A stretch of DNA of 64,000 bases from Dicaeum eximium. Its lineage: Eukaryota > Chordata > Aves > Passeriformes > Dicaeidae. This document shows positions 13,501 to 26,110 of this stretch, in pieces. A program made the position numbers and the translations under genes. The stretch covers positions 62,001 through 126,000 of the forward strand of contig VWZP01005685.1 in NCBI GenBank assembly GCA_013396995.1. Direction: 5' to 3'. Positions within the stretch are counted from its first letter, which is position 1, and the number at the start of each line of letters is the position of its first letter. The notes under the pieces were generated by a model. The model did not search any database. It saw only the letters and a program-made list of their open reading frames with translations, and was not told the origin of the DNA.

Positions 13501-16500
13501 AAACAATCTATGAGCAGACTTTCTTGATCTGTAACCTGTTTACCTTGAGGATGCTTAGGGTGTTGTGGTAGAACTCAGGTGGTGTTCGGTGCAAAATACG
13601 CTCCAGTGCTCCTTGGACAATTGTACAGGGTCCTAGGATCCTTTGACTCAGTCTTACAAGGCCGTCCCTGATCTGAGAAAACATAATATTTGCAGCTTAG
13701 ATGATGCTTCCCTAAAGGAAAGGAACAGCTCCAAGGCTCACTTCCTGTATTTCTACAGCTGTTCACACCCTTCTCTTCAGTGAGCATACAGAGTACTAAA
13801 GAACATTTGTTTGACTATATGTCAGGCTTAGCAGACTATTTACAGTGTCATTCTCTGTTCCTCCCTTGCAGATTGAAATGCCAACAGAGACAACGTTTGG
13901 AGCTTCCCAATCTGAATTCAGGCTGGAATACAGATAACACAAATAAAGCCAGAGCTGTTCCAAATACAGCTTTGCATTTCCCTTTGATTTGTGCCCACAA
14001 TCCACACTTTCAAAGCCAGGTAAGGACAATCAATATTAGCTTTTCTGCTCACTCATTTGGTCCTCTCTTCTCCCTCTTCCTCTGCAGAGAGCCTTCTAGG
14101 TGGAAAGGTCACTGCAGTAGATGGTTGTCCTTGTAACACAGCTGAAAAATAGCCAGATAAAGTCCTGGCAGCACTGCAAGGTGCTTTGTTCTTACTTTTG
14201 AGAGAAACCATGTAAGAGCACATAGACACCACAGATGGACTCCACATGCCAGATAAGCCATGCAATACTTTCAGTGCACACTGGAGCTATTTGGGAAGTT
14301 AGAAGCACAGAAAAAGGACAAGGCATGTATTAATGAGCAGCAGAGACATGGAGTGAGTTACAGTGTAGACGTGAGTAGAAGGCCATGTCTGGGAGCAGAT
14401 GGAGTAAGGAAGGGATATGAAAGAGGGGCAGAAAAGCAGGTAAGCAGAATTGGGTGACACCCGTGAGAGCAAAAGAGCAATACCTGCCTGTATCAGTTAA
14501 AGACCTGGTGACTCACATACTGAAGACTCTGCAAGTCTGTTGCCATGACAGCAACACAGCGGTTCTTACCTCATTACTGAAGATGTCTCTCCGGTCATGA
14601 ATTAGGATCCAGCCCATTCGCCAGCCAGGGACTAGCCATCGCTTTGCCAAGCCACCACAGGACAAGATTGGCACGCTGGTGCTGAGAGTTGCAATGGGTT
14701 GATACTTGCAGTCAGCGAATACCTATGTATGACCAGAGACTGTGTCAGGGCTGTCGCTGCCTCTTACTGTGAGAACTGGGCATGAGCATGAGGCTTAACA
14801 AGAAGGCATGCAGGGAAGCTATGGGAAACCGATGGTGAAAACTCACAGCTTCAAAGTATGAACATGGTAAGTGCACACACATAAAAGCAAGCTGTTTGGG
14901 AAGAGGAAGGGAGCTGGACATGAGAGATTCCCCTAGGACTGTGCCCCAAAGGACTGGGAGCTCCAGGCAGGGACCCAGGTCCAGGGAAGTGGAGCAGTCC
15001 CTCACCTCTAGAGACCTGGCTGCCATGGCCAAGGATTAAGTGCATCAAAAAGGACAGGCAGCATTACGAGTGCAAAGGACTGCAACTGACACTCACCATG
15101 TCTCCATAGATCTCATCAGCCAGGATGGGCACACACTGTCTTGATGCCACTGTGGAAGAGAGGGCATTCAGCCTGGCCACCTGCATCCTCCATGGGAACA
15201 GACTTGCCCTTTGCTGCAGGGCCTGGCAGAATTCTGAGGGAAGCTCTGTCTCAGGGCACAGGGTCCCTATCTTCCTCCTACAGACTGTTCATTTGGAGAG
15301 CCTGAGCACTGGGGATCCCTGCCCTGACTGAGCCTAGTTCTGCTCCAATTTGTGGGGACTGGCAGCACAGCCCTCCCTGTCAGGACAGGGCTCAGGAAGC
15401 ACAGGGCTCCTGTGAACACTCCCATTGCAGAACCAGAGGGGAGAAATGAGCAGTCCAAGTCACACAGAGCTCTTGAGGAAGACATACACTCTGCATGTTC
15501 TTGCCTAGATAAGACAGCACCTCCACACTGAGCAAGCCCTCATTCCTGAGGTGGAGTCAGTCAGAAGCAAAGCCCTTGGCCATGGTGCTGCACTGATTGA
15601 GACACAAGCAATGGGGACAGACACTGGACTGCCCATGCCCCAGGCCCCAGAAACACACAGGCAAGCTCACCTGCCAGGATCTCCTGGAGGTGGCTCTTGC
15701 TGAACACAGAGCCACAGGGGTTTGATGGGTTGTTCACAATGAGGCAAGCTGTTTTCTCATCCACCAAAGACTCCAAGTGCTCCAAATCAATTTCCCAGGC
15801 CTTCTCTGGCTAGTGAAGTGAAGAGAAAAGGAAGTAAAAGCTGAGGAACAGGATTTGCCACACAAGGTCAGGTGTGCCAGGGCACCCAGGGTTACTCATG
15901 TTGCCTTCACCCACTTCCCAGGCAGGGCCAGGATATTTCTGAGAGGAGGAATGTCAGGGCTGCCCCTTCCAGCCCGGCCACCACTTACCAAGAGGTTATA
16001 GAATTTGACCTCTATCCCCATAGACAATGCCAGAGTCTTGTAGAGGGAGAAGCCAGGCCGTGGCAGCAGGATGTTCTGGCCTGGGTTGGCCAGCACTGCC
16101 AAGGCAAGCTCTATGGCCTGGCTGCAGCCACTCGTTAAGATGACATCCTGCAAAGAGCACAGAGAGGTCAGTGGAATACACAACAACTCTGAAGTACTCC
16201 AGACACACAGGAGTGACATAACGTCCAGGCTCAGCTCTGCCAGGTAGAGCTTCTCAGCCAAAAAGACAGTGCCAGGGCCTGACTGAAAGCAGGGAAACTT
16301 CAGCTGGTGGAAAGCACAACCTCCTCCTGGGGAGAGTAGAGGTGAAGGGCTCAGAGAAGGGATGAGAGCAGCAGGAGGGCACCTTGGGACAAGGCGATTT
16401 TGCTAGCCTTTAGTCCTGTAACTGGGCAGGGAGGGAGAGCTGGAGTAGGGCCCCCATGCCCCATGGTCTGCAGGCAGCAGCACCCTGTCTGCACTGCAGT

Positions 16501-17773
16501 GGGAGCACCTTGGCTGGGCACCAGTACCTGGGCCTTCAGTGGTGCCTCTGGGCTGTTGTAGTATGCAGCCACAGCTTCCCGGCAGGACAGGTAGCCTGAG
16601 GAAAGAGGAATCAGACATGGAAGAGAGATTTTTACAGATTCTTCCCTTCTTGCTGCCAGTACTGTTTCTTTCTTCGTACCAGTACAAGGCTCACAGCTGC
16701 TGCCCAGCTGGGGAAAGCCCATTTGGTGGTGTCCCAGGGTGGCAGAGACTGTCCTGCCTCAGGCCAAGCACCATGCAGCCCTGGGCCAGGACGGCCAAGA
16801 GCAGGGACAAACCTTGGGCAGGGAGGTAAATTCTGGCCCCAGCATGTCCCAGGGACAGAACTGACAGCGCAGCAGAGTGGAAGATAGCCAGGGAGTTTTC
16901 TGAGCCAGAAGGAAGCCAAGTGTGATGACATGGCTTTCATTGTTCAGTGATGGCACTGGGGCAGCCCTCCCTGTCACCAGATGGAGGGTGATACAGGCAT
17001 GATCTTTGCTCTGTGCAGGCTTTTGGCACTAACTGCAAACAAGGCTTATGGTGTCAGTGAAGTCAGGGAGCTGAAGGGGACTCCTGGTTAAGGCAGATCA
17101 GAAAGGAGCTTGGCTATAACCATGGCAGGGACACACAGTCCCAAACCCTTCTGAGTTCTTGATGCCCTGTCTGCTCCAATGACTGGGGCAGCAAACAGCT
17201 TCTGCAGGAACATGACTTCATCCAACTCTCACAGGATGAGCTTTGTCAACTTACCAACAGATGGAGCATAACCATTGCACCGTCCTGAGTCCAAAACCTC
17301 CTTCACAGCCAGTGTGACTTCATCATTTGTGGGAAGGTTTCCAAAGACCGTCGGATCTCCTTTTCAAAGATTGAAAAAACAGTAAAGTCCTCGCTGATCT
17401 GTGACAAGCACAGAGCTGTGTGGTTGTCTGACCTATTCCTTAGTGTTTGCACAAACTTTGTGCTTCAGAGCCCTGCAATCTGTCAGCCACACAGTTGATC
17501 CAAATACCTGGAGGCTTCAGCCACAGGACTATGCTCACCTAAGGACAAGGAGATCATGGCTTTCTTTGGGTTGGGTTCCACCTTCATGCTGTCTACAATG
17601 GCTCGGACAGGATTGAAAGTCTTCTTTGACATTTCAGAAGCCCTGACAGCCCATCTTGGCTTCCGACCCTTCACCTTCCCTGGTGATATGGTGTTCCCAG
17701 TGTTCTTGAAATGAACATCTAGCACAGGGGTATGATCTCCATGGCCATTCACTTGGATCAGGTACGAGTCCAT
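10540..17773 (-). CDS. TAT: tyrosine aminotransferase, 11 coding exons
   Basis: PLP-dependent enzyme that transfers the amino group of tyrosine to 2-oxoglutarate, the first and rate-limiting step of tyrosine breakdown; cytosolic and mainly hepatic. Coding exons (5'->3', minus): 17773-17539, 17359-17255, 16595-16528, 16147-15989, 15809-15671, 15149-15097, 14722-14570, 13672-13544, 13105-13022, 11515-11417, 10683-10540. All junctions are GT-AG with matching phases and sum to 1368 bases, 455 residues plus TAG (human 454). Visible are the cofactor-binding NNPSNPCG (Asn219), ADEIYGD (Asp247, Tyr250), the Schiff-base Lys280 in SCGGLAKRW, and the substrate-carboxylate Arg417 in NFFRVVITVPE. The N-terminus MDSYLIQ and C-terminus ECDK also match the family. 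The base before the ATG follows a ctctcag acceptor, so a non-coding first exon lies upstream, as in mammals. No damage is seen. Confidence 0.97.
12057..12178 (-). mobile_element. CR1 LINE 3'-end fragment in TAT intron 9
   Basis: The plus strand reads the reverse complement of the CR1 3' tail: agaatcctagagtggtttgg, then 'ggaaagaacctta', 'atgcctccactatggacagg' and 'cttgttcagggccccatcca'. These are the usual CR1 end words with scattered substitutions. It lies in the sense orientation inside TAT, well away from the splice sites. Confidence 0.8.
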
Positions 17774-19012
17774 CCTGAGAGCTGTCAGTGCAAAGTGAAT
17801 TTCCTGGGCTTAGTTAACACATGTCAAACAAGGAATCTGTCCATTTGGGGATGCAGCCCATAAGTAAAACTTCTGAAAGCTGTAGACACTACCTACTGCC
17901 TATGGACAAAGCAGCAGCAAGTAGGGCCATATTTGGTGCCAGGATGTAGTGAAACCCCATGCACAAGTGAGAGAGCAATACAGTGGGAAAGATTAAGGCT
18001 CTTCTGTGTGTTAGCTGCACCATTGCCTAGCACGGACCTCCTGCACTGAGGAGGAGAAGGCCCTGCTAAAGCCAGAAGCCAAGAATTAGCAGCATGTTTT
18101 AGTCACTGCTTGATTGCAGATTCAATATTCCACTGAAAGAAGGACCAGGTCACCCACTTTCTCCCCCCAGCTATCAACTTGCACACCTCAACCTGCAAAC
18201 ACAAGGGCCGGCCCACTATGTGTGTTCATATCCAGTATGTTCCTCCAGTCTACACTCAGAAATGCAGCACTATAAATCAAATATCAGATGCGAAAAGGGT
18301 AGTTTTTCTTCAATGTTATCAGGATGCACTGGGCAGCGGCAGGATAGAGGTTAGACATTAGCTTCTATCAGCAGAGAACAGCCCATCCCAAAGAGCCTAG
18401 AGCAAAAGGCAATGCTTAGGAAATGGTACGGCCAAGAGGGAAACCCAGGAGGCAGCATTGCCCCAAGCAAAGGGCCTGTAGTTCAACCTGAAACTGAGTA
18501 ACAAGCAAGGCACAGCAGAGAAACAGCTGCCTTCAAGACCCAAAAATGGACACAAAAGTGACTTACACATCCCAGCATGTTATACGCAGAACACGAGCTA
18601 GACCAGGCAGGAAAAGCCTAACTTACAAACTGCTGATGACTCAGGGATTTCCACCTGCAGTTTAGGGATAGGGCACAGAAGAGGCAGACATCCTAAGACA
18701 CAAAGTCGGTTCTTGCCAATACTGGCACACTACCTTGTAATCCTGCCACAAACTGCTTATGCTTTCTGTTCTGTCCTATCTCTCTGCTCCACCTAAAAGC
18801 CATTCAGTAAACAGTGGCCCTTTCCTGATGGTAGTTACATAGCCCCACACTTGCAGATACAATACAGCTTTCCCTCCCTTCCCCTTGAGCCAGAAGGGCT
18901 GTAGTGTTGCCTGGTTCAGGCAGGATTTGCTATCTGAACAAATTTCTCACTGTTTCAGTGAAGTTTGCACCTAGAGATGCCCCATGCTGCTGCAGTTACT
19001 CTACCAGCAGCG

Positions 19013-19031
19013 CCTTATTAGGCCATTTATA
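19013..19031 (-). promoter_or_regulatory. candidate TAT core promoter: TATA box plus CArG box
   Basis: On the minus strand TATAAAT (19031-19025) is followed after two bases by a perfect CArG box, CCTAATAAGG (19022-19013), which fits the SRF consensus CC(A/T)6GG. A start site about 30 bases on (near 19000) would give a first exon about 1.2 kb from the ATG exon, compatible with the non-coding first exon known in mammals. The link to TAT is inference. A possible donor (ctctag|gtgcaa) near 18970 is weak. Confidence 0.25.
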
Positions 19032-20011
19032 GCAACCCAGGCTGATCTAACAGGTCACAAAGCAAGAAGACTTCAGCTTTTCTGCTGAAACCTTCTGGGT
19101 TTCTTTTCCACCAGAAGAAAGTCAGCTGAAGAAATATACAGCAGGGCTGCACAAAAACCTTCGCCTAGAAATGAGCCACATATCTCAGTTCAACAGCTGG
19201 GCTGCGTCCCAAATACACAGTCTATCCAAGAGAGCCCTTACACCACTCTGCAACATGATTCTTCTGAAAAGGGGAGCTGTAGACACAGGCACAATAGATA
19301 CCTTCAACGTAGGCAGCCAGGGAAGAACTCCACACTACCCACCTGAAAGAAGCAAGGCACCAGAGCACAGCACTTTACCTTCTACAGCACAGACAGGAGA
19401 CACCAACAAGCTTGGGGGTCCAGCCCCTAGTTTTCATCCAGGACAAATCCCCTTGAGAGGAAAGTCCTGTGAATTTTTGCCCATGAAATAATCCCCAAAA
19501 CTGGGCGTTGAGACTGAATAACTTAGCCATTGGCTCACAGAGAGGGCTGCTCTCCCCACCCAAAAATGACCTCTCCTCCCCTTTGCAACTGTAGCCACTT
19601 CAAACACCTGGAACATGGCTCTGCATTAACTCTTTCTGGGGGCAGCCTAAGCGCACAGCTTGGCTTCCTGGAGTGCCTGGGCTGCCATCCTTCGCCACCA
19701 CTTTCCTCAGTATGCAAACACTGCTAGGGGCAAATCTGCAGAGTATTCCAGCACTAGCACCTTGTAATTCACTGAGAGTGGATTGATGAACCATAAAGCT
19801 TGAGGAAGCCATCAGTCTGTCCTGACCTAAGAGTTTCTGGGATCCCAATGCACCAGCTGACAAACACCTGTTTGTGGCTTCATTGCAATTTGGAGGCATC
19901 TTCCTCAATAAACTAAAGGGAGGAAAGCACTTCCCTAGACAGTTTGGAGGCACCAGGACCTGAAGTATTAAAGTAAGCTCAAGTTGTCATTGGTTTGGAG
20001 GGTTTTTTGCC

Positions 20012-20112
20012 TTGCTTTGTTTTTGGTTTTTTTGATGGTTTGGTTTTTTGTTTTGTTTTTGTTTTTGTTTTTGTGGTGTGGTTTTTTTTTTTCTTCTTTT
20101 TTTTTTTTTTGG
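20012..20112 (+). repeat. T-rich low-complexity tract, (GTTTTT)n-like
   Basis: A run of T's broken by single G's, with several tandem GTTTTT units, then near-pure T to about 20110. Any apparent Phe/Leu or Lys/Gln-rich frames across it are artefacts of base composition. Confidence 0.85.
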
Positions 20113-21499
20113 TTGCTGCAAGACCCAAGTAAACTCATAATTATGGCAACCAGCAGAAATTATGCAATTATTCCCTCTTTGATGGTAGTGCAAACCTCAG
20201 ATGATACCATTCCCAGAAGGCCCTTTTTTGCTAAGTGATGTGAACCTATGGCCTCCTGCCTCTTAATTCCTGCATGGCTAGGATAAATGAGAGACATCTG
20301 TGCTCTTCCTGCCTTCCAAGGGCTGCTCCAAGTCTTTCCTTATTGCCATGACAGCATATGGCCAGAGACTGAAGAGTGGCCCAGGGACAAGAGGGACTTG
20401 CCAGCTTTCGAGGAAACAGACCTTCACTGTCTTCACTGCAGAGCCAGTGGTCACTGTGAATTTTACCTGTTTACACCTGCACCCGAGTTGGAGGACAAAG
20501 GACCGTGCATTCAACCCATGCTCACTACACAACCATCAGTAAGGCTGCACCTCCCCAGATGCAAGAAGTGACCCCTTCCCTCAGTGCTCTGTCTGGGCTG
20601 ACACTGCTGGGGAGCCATGACCTGCTGTTGACCCCAGTTTCACAGTGGGCACTTCTGTCTCCACAATACAGGGCAAGGATTCGGGGCTGGAGGCAGGTTG
20701 GAAGGTGGTGGAGTGTAGACAGCAGGTCTAGCCAGGATCCTTAGCCCCAGACTGGAGGGCAGACTTCTCATCGCAACCAGCCCCAAGGATTTTGAACAAG
20801 GAATAGCACCTTTCAAAACCCTTTCACAGAGAAACATCTTGTACTGAGGCTGTTTGGACTGTCTTCTGTTGAGGGCTGCACAGCTTCTCTCTTCTTTTGA
20901 CTGAAATGTGACCTGAGTAACCTTTGGAAGTTTATGCAGGCCCTCTTCAAGCACCTACGCGTTATTTTCTCACTTCCCCCAGCAGGGCCCATCTCTGGCC
21001 ATGCTGCAGCCCTGGCAGGGTTAAACATGGCATTCATTGGGAGGCCTCAAGGACGATTCTGTAAGTTCTGCCTGGCAACAATCCCCAAACTGACGCAACT
21101 GGAGCTCTACCCGTCGTACTGCATACAGCAGTGCGGTTCAGGGAAGGCCACAGTGGAAGCCTGTTGCCAAGCGGGGGGAAAAATGTGGCTCTGGAAACAT
21201 AGGAGGTTCAATTTCATAAGGTTGAGAAGCTGGTGAGAAGCAGGGTGAGGACAGAAGTGTACAACGGCATCAGTGGGTTTCTCCTGCTATTACAATGCCC
21301 TTCTCCTCTTGCTGCATGACTCCAGTCCTCCTCCAGACACTTTCACATGGGGTATGCAGCCTCTATCCTCCCATCCCTTGCTGTGCACAGGGCCTCCAAG
21401 GACCAAAGCCTGAACACACAACTCAGCACTTTGTATTCCAGAAATATGGCCAAGCCATCCTTCTATGGTGTGGTGAAAGAGGCAGCCATATTGGCAATG

Positions 21500-21660
21500 G
21501 AGAGAGACGGGGAGACTGAACTTCCTCAGAATCCGATTTTATTGAGAACTTACAAAGGCTTATATACGGTTTCAGAAGAGTAGCAATGTTTACTACAAAG
21601 ATTAGGTTACAATCAAACTCATGCATATTGCAACATTCCTTTGCTTGCAGTTTCCTTCTC
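21500..21660 (-). mobile_element. possible endogenous-retrovirus LTR fragment
   Basis: On the minus strand a TATATAAG (21566-21559) is followed 15 bases later by AATAAA (21543-21538). Downstream comes a C/T-rich stretch, and upstream is a block starting TGTTGCAATATGC. This close spacing of TATA box and poly(A) signal is the layout of short avian retroviral LTRs. I cannot define the ends or a target-site duplication, and no viral coding sequence is seen beside it. It could instead be a chance arrangement. Confidence 0.3.
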
Positions 21661-22967
21661 CAGAAAACTGTTTAATCTCCATGCAATCTTATCCCAACCT
21701 TGGAGGTCCATTTGCTTCTGCCAAGGCATCCTGTTTATCAATTCTTTTATGCTGATAAGATTCATGGTACTATCTGTCTTGTGCATCCCCATAGGGCCAT
21801 ACTCTGCAGGATGCATTTCTGCCAGCAAGGCTGCTGTCTCTCTGGACTGTCAGGCCCTATGCTGCCCACTAGCACCCCACCCCACTGACTTGCCTCCATC
21901 CTCTGTAGTTTGCTCCTCTGTCCCAGCAGGCCAACCCCACAGGTATCCTATGCATACCTCTTCAGCTGCCTCTTTCTTATGTAGCTTGAGCAATTGATTT
22001 TTATCTCTTCCCACTGGAAGGAGAAACTAGTGATAACTTCAGCATTTTTTATGATACTGCCTTTCTCTGGCACCAGGGCTCCCAGAGTCCCATTTCTGTG
22101 AGCAGAGGTGAAGCCACTAAGACCAAGGAGTTCAGCTCCCAGGCTGAGCTGAAGACACAAAGTGGGACTGAAAAACAGCTGCTTGAGGAGAGCACAGCCT
22201 CAAGCATTGCTGCACTGACAAACCTGCCTCTGTCAGGCTGCAGGTAGGTCATACACAAGGATAGTTTTGCCAATTCAGGGTGCACTGCTGCAGGGACAGA
22301 TACCCAAAAAGTACTCTGCATAAAAATCCACCAGGATAACAAATGGTGTCAACAAATCACTTTACTTGTTACCTCCTTATATTTTGCTGTTATTTCCAGC
22401 AATTTATGTCTGCTCCTTTCAGACCCTTGTACAGTACCAGCCAGTTCAGGTTTTGTGTGTATCCTAATCTCTGGTCTCTGCATTGCCACTTGAATCAGCT
22501 TTTAATAACCAATTTTTCCTTAATCTTCAGTGATGATTTTTCCTTTATCCTTTTTTTTTAAAATCAATTTATTGTGAAGGTCTCAGATGAGCAAACAGCA
22601 ATAAATCCTCTGTGTCTCTCATGAATGTTGTGTCTGTTTATTGATTCTGACAGCATCACTGTAACACCGCAGCATGTTTTCTGAACACAAGGCACAAACC
22701 TTGTCCCTGATAGGTCAGGTCACACAGGCACTCTGAAAATGCATATATTCAGAGTTAAAGCTGTCTGATGGTGTAGGCAGGGCTGCTGTGCCAAACCTGC
22801 ATGTATCCACATGAGCCTCTGATCAAGTGATGGTGATGCTTGTGCCTCCAGCAATCTTAATTGCTGAAATGGAGGATAGCACCTGTTACCTCTTTGCATA
22901 ATCAGAGCAGAAAAATCTGCTCCAAAGCTGTTAACAGATGCTTGTTATGTCAAATAAGATGTCTGTG

Positions 22968-23165
22968 ATCAATCAATCTTTTTCTCATAGGTTGTATATC
23001 TAGGTATTTCTTTTGCTTTCTTCTGAATCCCCTCCAACTTATCCACTCACCTCTGGAAACGCAGTGTGCAAGACTGAGGCCAAGCCAGTGCTGAAGCGGG
23101 GGCAGAAGAATTTCTTCGCACATCCTAAATGTGATATTCCTGTTCATACACCCTAGAAATGTTAG
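22968..23165 (-). mobile_element. old CR1-like LINE fragment
   Basis: Read on the minus strand, the block runs 'ggtgtatgaacaggaatatc', then 'gaagaaattcttctgccccc', 'cttcagcactggcttggcctca' and 'ggaggggattcagaagaaagc'. This follows the order of the distal CR1/CR1-like reverse transcriptase segment (GRMNR.., VILPL.SALVRP, LE.VQ.KA) but is heavily diverged and has stops. The exact subfamily cannot be told by eye. Confidence 0.5.
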
Positions 23166-25539
23166 TTTTTTCGCAACAGGATGACATTGTGGACTTGAGT
23201 TCAGTTTGTCATTCACAGAAACCTCCAGTTCTTTTCTACAGTACTGCTCTATCGTCATCATGCTGCACTCATTGTCCCTGCGATTATTTATTTATGTGGG
23301 ACAGTCAATAAATCTGGTTGTGGTGTTCAGCAGTGATTGTGCTGCAGCTCCCAGCTGCCTCAGACTGGAGACATACGAGGCAGTCCATTACTTGCTTCTA
23401 CCACTTTACCCTCCAAGTTCCCAGGGAGGGCACTGAACCAGGTCAGAGCTCTTGGTCCATGGCAAGCCAAACCAGACCCTTCCCTCCCTTAGCGCAGCAA
23501 TGATATCAGAAGTAGCCAGAAACAAAGAAGAAAAAAAAAATTACAAAGAGAAGCCAAAACAGTGGTGAAGATTAATATTGGTATCATCGGGTTCTTATTG
23601 CTCTGTTCTGCTGACTGGTATTTGTTGCAGTGAGAACAGGAACCCAAAAGATGATGCTGACCAAGTTCAGATATGGTACTTTGAGCAGGAGTGCAGTGAC
23701 ACAAAACATGTTTTTAAGATTTCTCATTAAAGCAACAGAAATTAAATGACGGACTCACTTCTACAGTATCTTGAAGCTCGTACCTCACTTCTTAGCCACA
23801 AACACTCTGGTAAAACACTAAACATATCTCCAACAGAGCAATACTTCCTGTCTGTCTTTGAACAAGTAAATCACACACCAATCCAAAGAAAGCTTAATCT
23901 CAGTTTATTGGGATGATCATCAGCAACACTCTATACAGGAAACACTTATTTCATCCCTTCTTGTGACTCATGATCATTCAACTTAGTTCTTCATGTCCCT
24001 TTCATTAAAAGCTCTACTAAGAAAAATAGTACTGTGCATGACCCCAAAAGTTCACAAAGGGTTAATAAAACCTTTAAACCCATCCAGCAAGGAGGCCTGG
24101 GTATGTCAACATGAGTGATGCAACATATGCTGATGAAAAGGTGTGTGCAACAGCCTCACTGCTGAGCACCTGCACTATCTCCAGAGTCTTCGTCCTAAGC
24201 CCCCAATCGATTCCCCATTTTCTAACTTAGCACACAATTTCAGTCCCCTCTATCTGAACCGGGCACTGAAATAATGGTTCTTTTGTTTTCCTTCTCTCTT
24301 ACCTCAACCTAAGTAAAATTTAAGATGCATTTTCAGATCTCCAGTCTGTTGTGCAATCAGGTGAAGTGTTGAGGAGAGTGTTTTCCTACAGTGCTGAGGG
24401 GCAGTTTATAGGCTTTTCACCATGTAAGTCTATAGTCTGTTGCTCCTGTAGAGACAGAAGGGTGAAACACTCTTACTGTTGCCACCAGTCTTACAGATGG
24501 AGGAAATGTATTTCTCCATCTCAGAGACAAATTTGGAATGTGTGCCTCTCAGGGCACATATTCAGGTACTGTGCCTGAGACCATACAGTGTAACTGTTAG
24601 TCCCAAAAATGTGTTTTCCTAAATGTAATGAAAGTATTTCTCTGCAATTTTTTTTTCTGTAAAAGCAAAGAGCTTCTACAGGCAGTGTTCGGTCAAACTC
24701 TTGAATAAAAGCATTTGCTCTGAATGTGGAGTTTTCTGTATTTCCAAATTGTCCTGCCGTTTACTTTTCTCCCTTTCCTGAATCAGCTCTGCCCTAACCA
24801 GCCCTGAGAAATGCTGACACTTGTACGTGGGTGAGATCCTGGACTGGCCTTCACTCCAGCCACCACCAATAACCACAGGAATAGTTCATCACCTCCTCTG
24901 CTGGCAGGTGATGGCTGCTGCGCTAAGGGGTCTGCCAGGATGGGAGGACAGACTGGCAGGCAGGACATTATTGTGAGTAAAAAGGTCCCATCATATAGTC
25001 TGAAGTGGCCTCCAGCAAAAAGACCTCAAACGTGGTCTGACAAGGGCTGAACTGGAACCTGACAGCTGCACTGCAGGACAGGTCTCAAGGTGTTAGCTAG
25101 GACTAATCCCTGAGTTAGTATCTGGAGACACAGATACAGGCACAGATGTGCTGGGGCAGTTGGAGAAGTAACAAAATGCTGTCCATTGCCAGGACAAGAC
25201 AGAGAAAGTTGTTTTGCTGTGATGTAAACTGCTGGTGCACTTGTGTCTTGAATGCTGCATAGAAGTGTAGTCACTGCATCACAGGACTGGTTTAAGGGAT
25301 TTAGAGCAGGCTCAGAGAGGCTGGGAGTGGGGTTGCACAAGGAAACAGAGAGGCACGGATGAAGTTTTCAGAGGCATGAAGTGGCAGAAAACCTGAATTA
25401 AGAACACTCACCAAAACTCACAGCACAGGAAAAAGTAGAACTTGTACAATTGTGAACATCTAATTAGTTAAATTTAGTCCGTTTCCAATGGGTACTAACA
25501 ATCATGTTCTGCGGCAGGTGAGAAACTTCGAGACGTGAT

Positions 25540-26110
25540 CGCCACAAGGGGCTGCGGGGACAGTGTCCGTGGAAGCGAAGGGGAGCGGGCACACACGCCA
25601 ACAGCTGGCGAACCGTGCGCAGGTGCCGCAAGACCGCGCACCTGCGCCGGGGAGCCGAGCACCTTCAGACGGGGCAGGGCCTGGCCGGGCCGGAGCTTCC
25701 ACCACTTTAGAGCAGCGCCGGCGGGGCGGAGGCGAGCGGCGGAGACGGAGTTCACCGCGCCGGCAGTACCCCGCGGCGGCCTGGCCCGGGCCCCCGTCCC
25801 CAGCGCCGGCGGAGCGGGNCGGCGAGGGGCCGGGGCTGGGCGGGCGGTGGCGGCGAGGGGCCTGGAAGCGTCACTGCCATCATCTCTCCTTAGCGGCGTG
25901 CCCGGACCAGAGGCAGAGGGGCCGCGGGGAAGCCGCACCGTGCCGGGGTCGCTGGAGCGCCGCCGCTGCCTGTACCTGCGCACGGGCCGGGGTGAGCGCG
26001 GCCGCCGGGAGCCGCTCCCTCCGTCCCGCGGGGCGCAGCGTCTGGCCCGGCCCGCTCCCGGGCGCTCCTCTGTGGCCGCAGACTCATGTCGGCCTCCCCT
26101 CCAGCCTGCT
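25540..26110. promoter_or_regulatory. CpG island at the 5' end of MARVELD3
   Basis: A sharp change from A+T-rich flanks to very G+C-rich, CpG-dense sequence that covers the first visible MARVELD3 exon and the start of the next. A single N at 25819 interrupts it. Long open frames on both strands here (for example a minus-strand one of about 300 codons) come from the lack of A+T-rich stop codons and are not genes. It is the likely promoter region of MARVELD3. The true transcription start is not visible. Confidence 0.75.

Larger units (their letters stand above)
17774..25500. other. TAT upstream region and TAT-MARVELD3 spacer
   Basis: TAT and MARVELD3 are transcribed away from each other, so both promoters lie at the edges of this spacer. 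No protein-coding exon of a family I know is visible. The spacer holds a candidate TATA/CArG pair near 19020, a T-rich tract near 20.0-20.1 kb, an LTR-like element near 21.5 kb and an old CR1-like fragment near 23 kb, all listed separately. The non-coding first exon of TAT must lie here but cannot be fixed from sequence alone. Confidence 0.5.

Noticed and set aside
16632..16940. Open frames in TAT introns (for example 102 and 96 codons near 16.5-17.0 kb)
   Set aside because: They lie in introns between exons with consistent phases and have no family resemblance.
19984..20238. Phe/Leu-rich frame resembling a membrane protein
   Set aside because: Translation of a T-rich low-complexity tract.
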